64,000 nucleotides of DNA. Origin: Pedomonas mirosovicensis. Lineage in GTDB: Bacteria > Pseudomonadota > Alphaproteobacteria > Sphingomonadales > Sphingomonadaceae. Position 1 is the first letter of the stretch. Every line of letters begins with the position of its first letter. The DNA lies in the NCBI RefSeq assembly GCF_022569295.1, contig NZ_JAKFIA010000001.1, forward strand, positions 697,001-761,000. The letters are read 5' to 3'. The notes beneath the pieces were generated by a model. That model was given only the letters and a program-made list of their open reading frames with translations. It was not told the DNA's origin and did no database searches. Shown here piece after piece: positions 62,304 to 64,000 of this stretch. Made by a program: the position numbers and the translations under genes.

Positions 62304-62786
62304 ATGACGATTCAGGTCGGCGACAAGATTCCCTCTGCCACGTTGATGCGTATGACCCCGGATGGTCCCGGCCCGGTGACCACCGATGAGCTTTTCGCCG
62401 GCAAGACCGTCGTGCTGTTCGCCGTGCCGGGCGCCTTCACGCCGACCTGCTCGGCCAAGCACCTGCCGGGCTTCGTGCAGAACGCCGCCGCCCTCAAGGC
62501 GAAGGGCGCCGATGAGATCGTCTGCATGGCGGTCAACGATGTGTTCGTGATGAACGCCTGGGGCAAGGACCAGGGCGTGAGCGACGAGGTGCTGCTGGTC
62601 GCCGACGGCAATGCGGACCTCACCCGCAAGCTGGGCCTGGAGATGGACGGCAGCAAGTTCGGCCTTGGCACCCGCTGCCAGCGTTTCTCGCTGATCGCCA
62701 AGGACGGCGTTGTCACCCACCTCAACGTGGAGCAGCCGGGCGAGTTCAAGGCCTCGACCGCCGAGAACACGCTGAGCCAGCTTTAA
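62304..62786 (+). CDS. peroxiredoxin (Prx5 type)
   Basis: 160 residues from ATG 62304 (GAAAGGG upstream). The peroxidatic site is VPGAFTPTCSAKHLPGF with the active Cys in T-P-T-C; the rest (VCMAVNDVFVMNAWGKDQG, GTRCQRFSLIAKDGVV) matches the Prx5/AhpE-like glutaredoxin-dependent group. It reduces peroxides, probably with the glutathione system maintained by gor. A strong terminator follows. Confidence 0.93.
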   Translation: MTIQVGDKIPSATLMRMTPDGPGPVTTDELFAGKTVVLFAVPGAFTPTCSAKHLPGFVQNAAALKAKGADEIVCMAVNDVFVMNAWGKDQGVSDEVLLVADGNADLTRKLGLEMDGSKFGLGTRCQRFSLIAKDGVVTHLNVEQPGEFKASTAENTLSQL

Positions 62787-62807
62787 AACTATTCTGATTC
62801 TAAAGAG

Positions 62808-62844
62808 AAGGGCGCGCAGGCCGTTGGCAAGCGCGCCCTTTTTC
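62808..62844 (+). terminator. intrinsic terminator after the peroxiredoxin gene
   Basis: A 10-bp perfect stem (AAGGGCGCGC / GCGCGCCCTT, 13-base loop) followed by TTTTC, 22 bases after the stop. It also faces the end of sppA on the other strand. Confidence 0.8.
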
Positions 62845-62887
62845 GTTTTTCGTTGCCGGGTTTTCCCGAAGCCCGGCTCCGATGGCT

Positions 62888-64000
62888 CTAATGATGGCTT
62901 ATCAGCCCAAGCTCGTCTGCCATGCCGGTGAGCCCCACCAGCCCGGCGAGGCCTGCGATCTGCTCGCCCTGCGCCGCCGTCAGGGCGCGCGGCGGCATCA
63001 TCGGCAGGCATTCGAGGCAGACCGCCTGCGCGGCCCCAAGCCCGGCCACCCGCGCGGTGGCAAGCTGCACCGCCGCCGCCCGCAGCTTCTCGCCTGCGCC
63101 GGTGGCGGGCAAGGGGGCTTTGACGTGCGCGCCGGGCTGGGCCGCGCCCACCAGCTTCCGCATGATGAAACCGGCCCAGGGCTCGATCGGGTCCACGTGG
63201 ACGACGCGGTATTCTTCCAGCTTGGCGCGCCGGGCGGCGGCGGCCACCGCCTGATCGAGACCGCCGAGGTGATCGACCAGCTTCAGCTCCTTGGCGGTTG
63301 CGCCGCTCCACGGACGGCCCTGGCCCACGGCATCGGCCTGGTCGATGGAGATGTTGCGGTTCTGGGAGACGACGCCGAGGAAGCGCCGGTAGGTGTTCTC
63401 GACCGTTGACTGCACGATGCGGCGCGCATCCGGGCTGAGCGGCCGGGTGAGATCGCCGATGTCCGACAGCGGCGTGGTGCCGATGCCGTCCGACTGGATG
63501 CCGACGGCATTCAGCGTGCGCTCGAACGTCGGCAGGATGCCGAACACGCCGATGGAACCGGTGATGGTGGAGGGCTCGGCCCAGATTTCATCGGTGCCCG
63601 CCGCGACCCAGTAGCCGCCGGAGGCCGCGATCGACCCCATGGAGGTGACGACCGGGAGCCCTTTCAGCCGGGCCAGCATCAGTTGCTCACGGATGGCCTC
63701 CGCCGCCGTGGCCGATCCGCCGGGGGAGTCGATGCGAACGACGAGCGCCTTGATGGAATCATCGTTCACCGCCTGGCGGATGAGCCGCGCGATGGTGTCG
63801 CCGCCCGCCATGCCCGGAGGGGCTTCGCCATCGACGATCTCGCCGCTCACGTAAATGACGCCAACCGCGTCGCCGGTCTGCTTCTCCTCGCCCGCCGTGG
63901 CGGCGACATAGGTGGGCAGATCGATCTGGTTGTAGGATGGAAGGCCGTCCATGTCCTCGCCGCTGCCGGCGACGCCCTGCACCTGCTCCACGAAGTTCGC
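62888..64000 (-). CDS. sppA: signal peptide peptidase SppA (67K type), C-terminal part
   Basis: About 370 residues of the C-terminal part; the gene continues past the window edge. The S49 motif VVRIDSPGGSATAAEAI and the catalytic-serine loop VTSMGSIAASGGYWVAAG are present. The general-base lysine of the long form is in the N-terminal half and is not visible. SppA degrades cleaved signal peptides in the inner membrane. Convergent with the peroxiredoxin gene. Confidence 0.92.
   Translation of the reverse strand, partial: ANFVEQVQGVAGSGEDMDGLPSYNQIDLPTYVAATAGEEKQTGDAVGVIYVSGEIVDGEAPPGMAGGDTIARLIRQAVNDDSIKALVVRIDSPGGSATAAEAIREQLMLARLKGLPVVTSMGSIAASGGYWVAAGTDEIWAEPSTITGSIGVFGILPTFERTLNAVGIQSDGIGTTPLSDIGDLTRPLSPDARRIVQSTVENTYRRFLGVVSQNRNISIDQADAVGQGRPWSGATAKELKLVDHLGGLDQAVAAAARRAKLEEYRVVHVDPIEPWAGFIMRKLVGAAQPGAHVKAPLPATGAGEKLRAAAVQLATARVAGLGAAQAVCLECLPMMPPRALTAAQGEQIAGLAGLVGLTGMADELGLISHH

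Overview
The window is GC-rich, densely coded chromosome from an alphaproteobacterium. The aa3 oxidase operon order (ctaC-ctaD-ctaB-coxF-like-ctaG-ctaE-surf1-thrC-M16 protease), the PhoR/Pst/PhoU/PhoB block, the gor/class II DAHP synthase pair and the HprK-related kinase A cluster together suggest a Sphingomonadales-like lineage. That placement is inference and was not tested by any search.

About 1-22.3 kb is a nearly complete exosortase A (XrtA, PEP-CTERM type 1) locus for exopolysaccharide synthesis, export and protein sorting. One arm holds UDP-GlcNAc 2-epimerase (cut by the window edge), a putative O-glycosylation ligase, two alpha/beta hydrolases, an acyl carrier protein, a GNAT protein, an acyl-CoA ligase and a PLP-dependent decarboxylase. 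The other arm holds an export lipoprotein, chain-length determinant, tyrosine autokinase, outer-membrane protein, ATPase, polysaccharide deacetylase, FemAB-like protein, glycosyltransferase, an XrtA-EpsI fusion, an asparagine-synthase-like amidotransferase and a trypsin-like protease. A PEP-CTERM protein that could be sorted by XrtA lies about 29 kb away, at 48.8 kb.

23-30.7 kb is the phosphate-starvation regulon (phoR, Pho box, pstS-pstC-pstA-pstB-phoU-phoB). 30.8-33.85 kb is a four-gene cassette of a Tat-exported Cys4 protein, a PqqD-like protein, an HprK-related kinase A and a nucleotidyltransferase. It sits behind a near-consensus sigma-54 promoter, and the PEP-CTERM gene at 48.8 kb has a similar one. 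I regard this cassette as the best candidate for a poorly described system: a protein modified in the cytoplasm and exported folded, possibly under the same regulon as the extracellular matrix.

34-50.5 kb is mixed. It holds an ECF41 sigma factor with its AhpD-like partner and a matching promoter, gph, glmU-glmS, membrane proteins, glutathione reductase, class II DAHP synthase, a degenerate PAS/histidine-kinase-like protein, bfr/bfd, an M20 amidohydrolase, the PEP-CTERM protein, and an orphan IorA-like 2Fe-2S protein. 50.8-60.4 kb is the cytochrome aa3 oxidase operon, preceded by an FNR/Anr-like box, continuing into thrC, an M16 peptidase and a methyltransferase. The end holds a TrmH-like methyltransferase, YqgE, a peroxiredoxin and a partial SppA.

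Four otherwise normal genes (acyl-CoA ligase, export lipoprotein, gph, PEP-CTERM protein) each carry a single-base indel in a G/C run. Consensus sequencing error is the simplest explanation, but two of the runs are six bases long and phase variation is not excluded. A two-ended hairpin repeat element occurs twice, each time between convergent genes.
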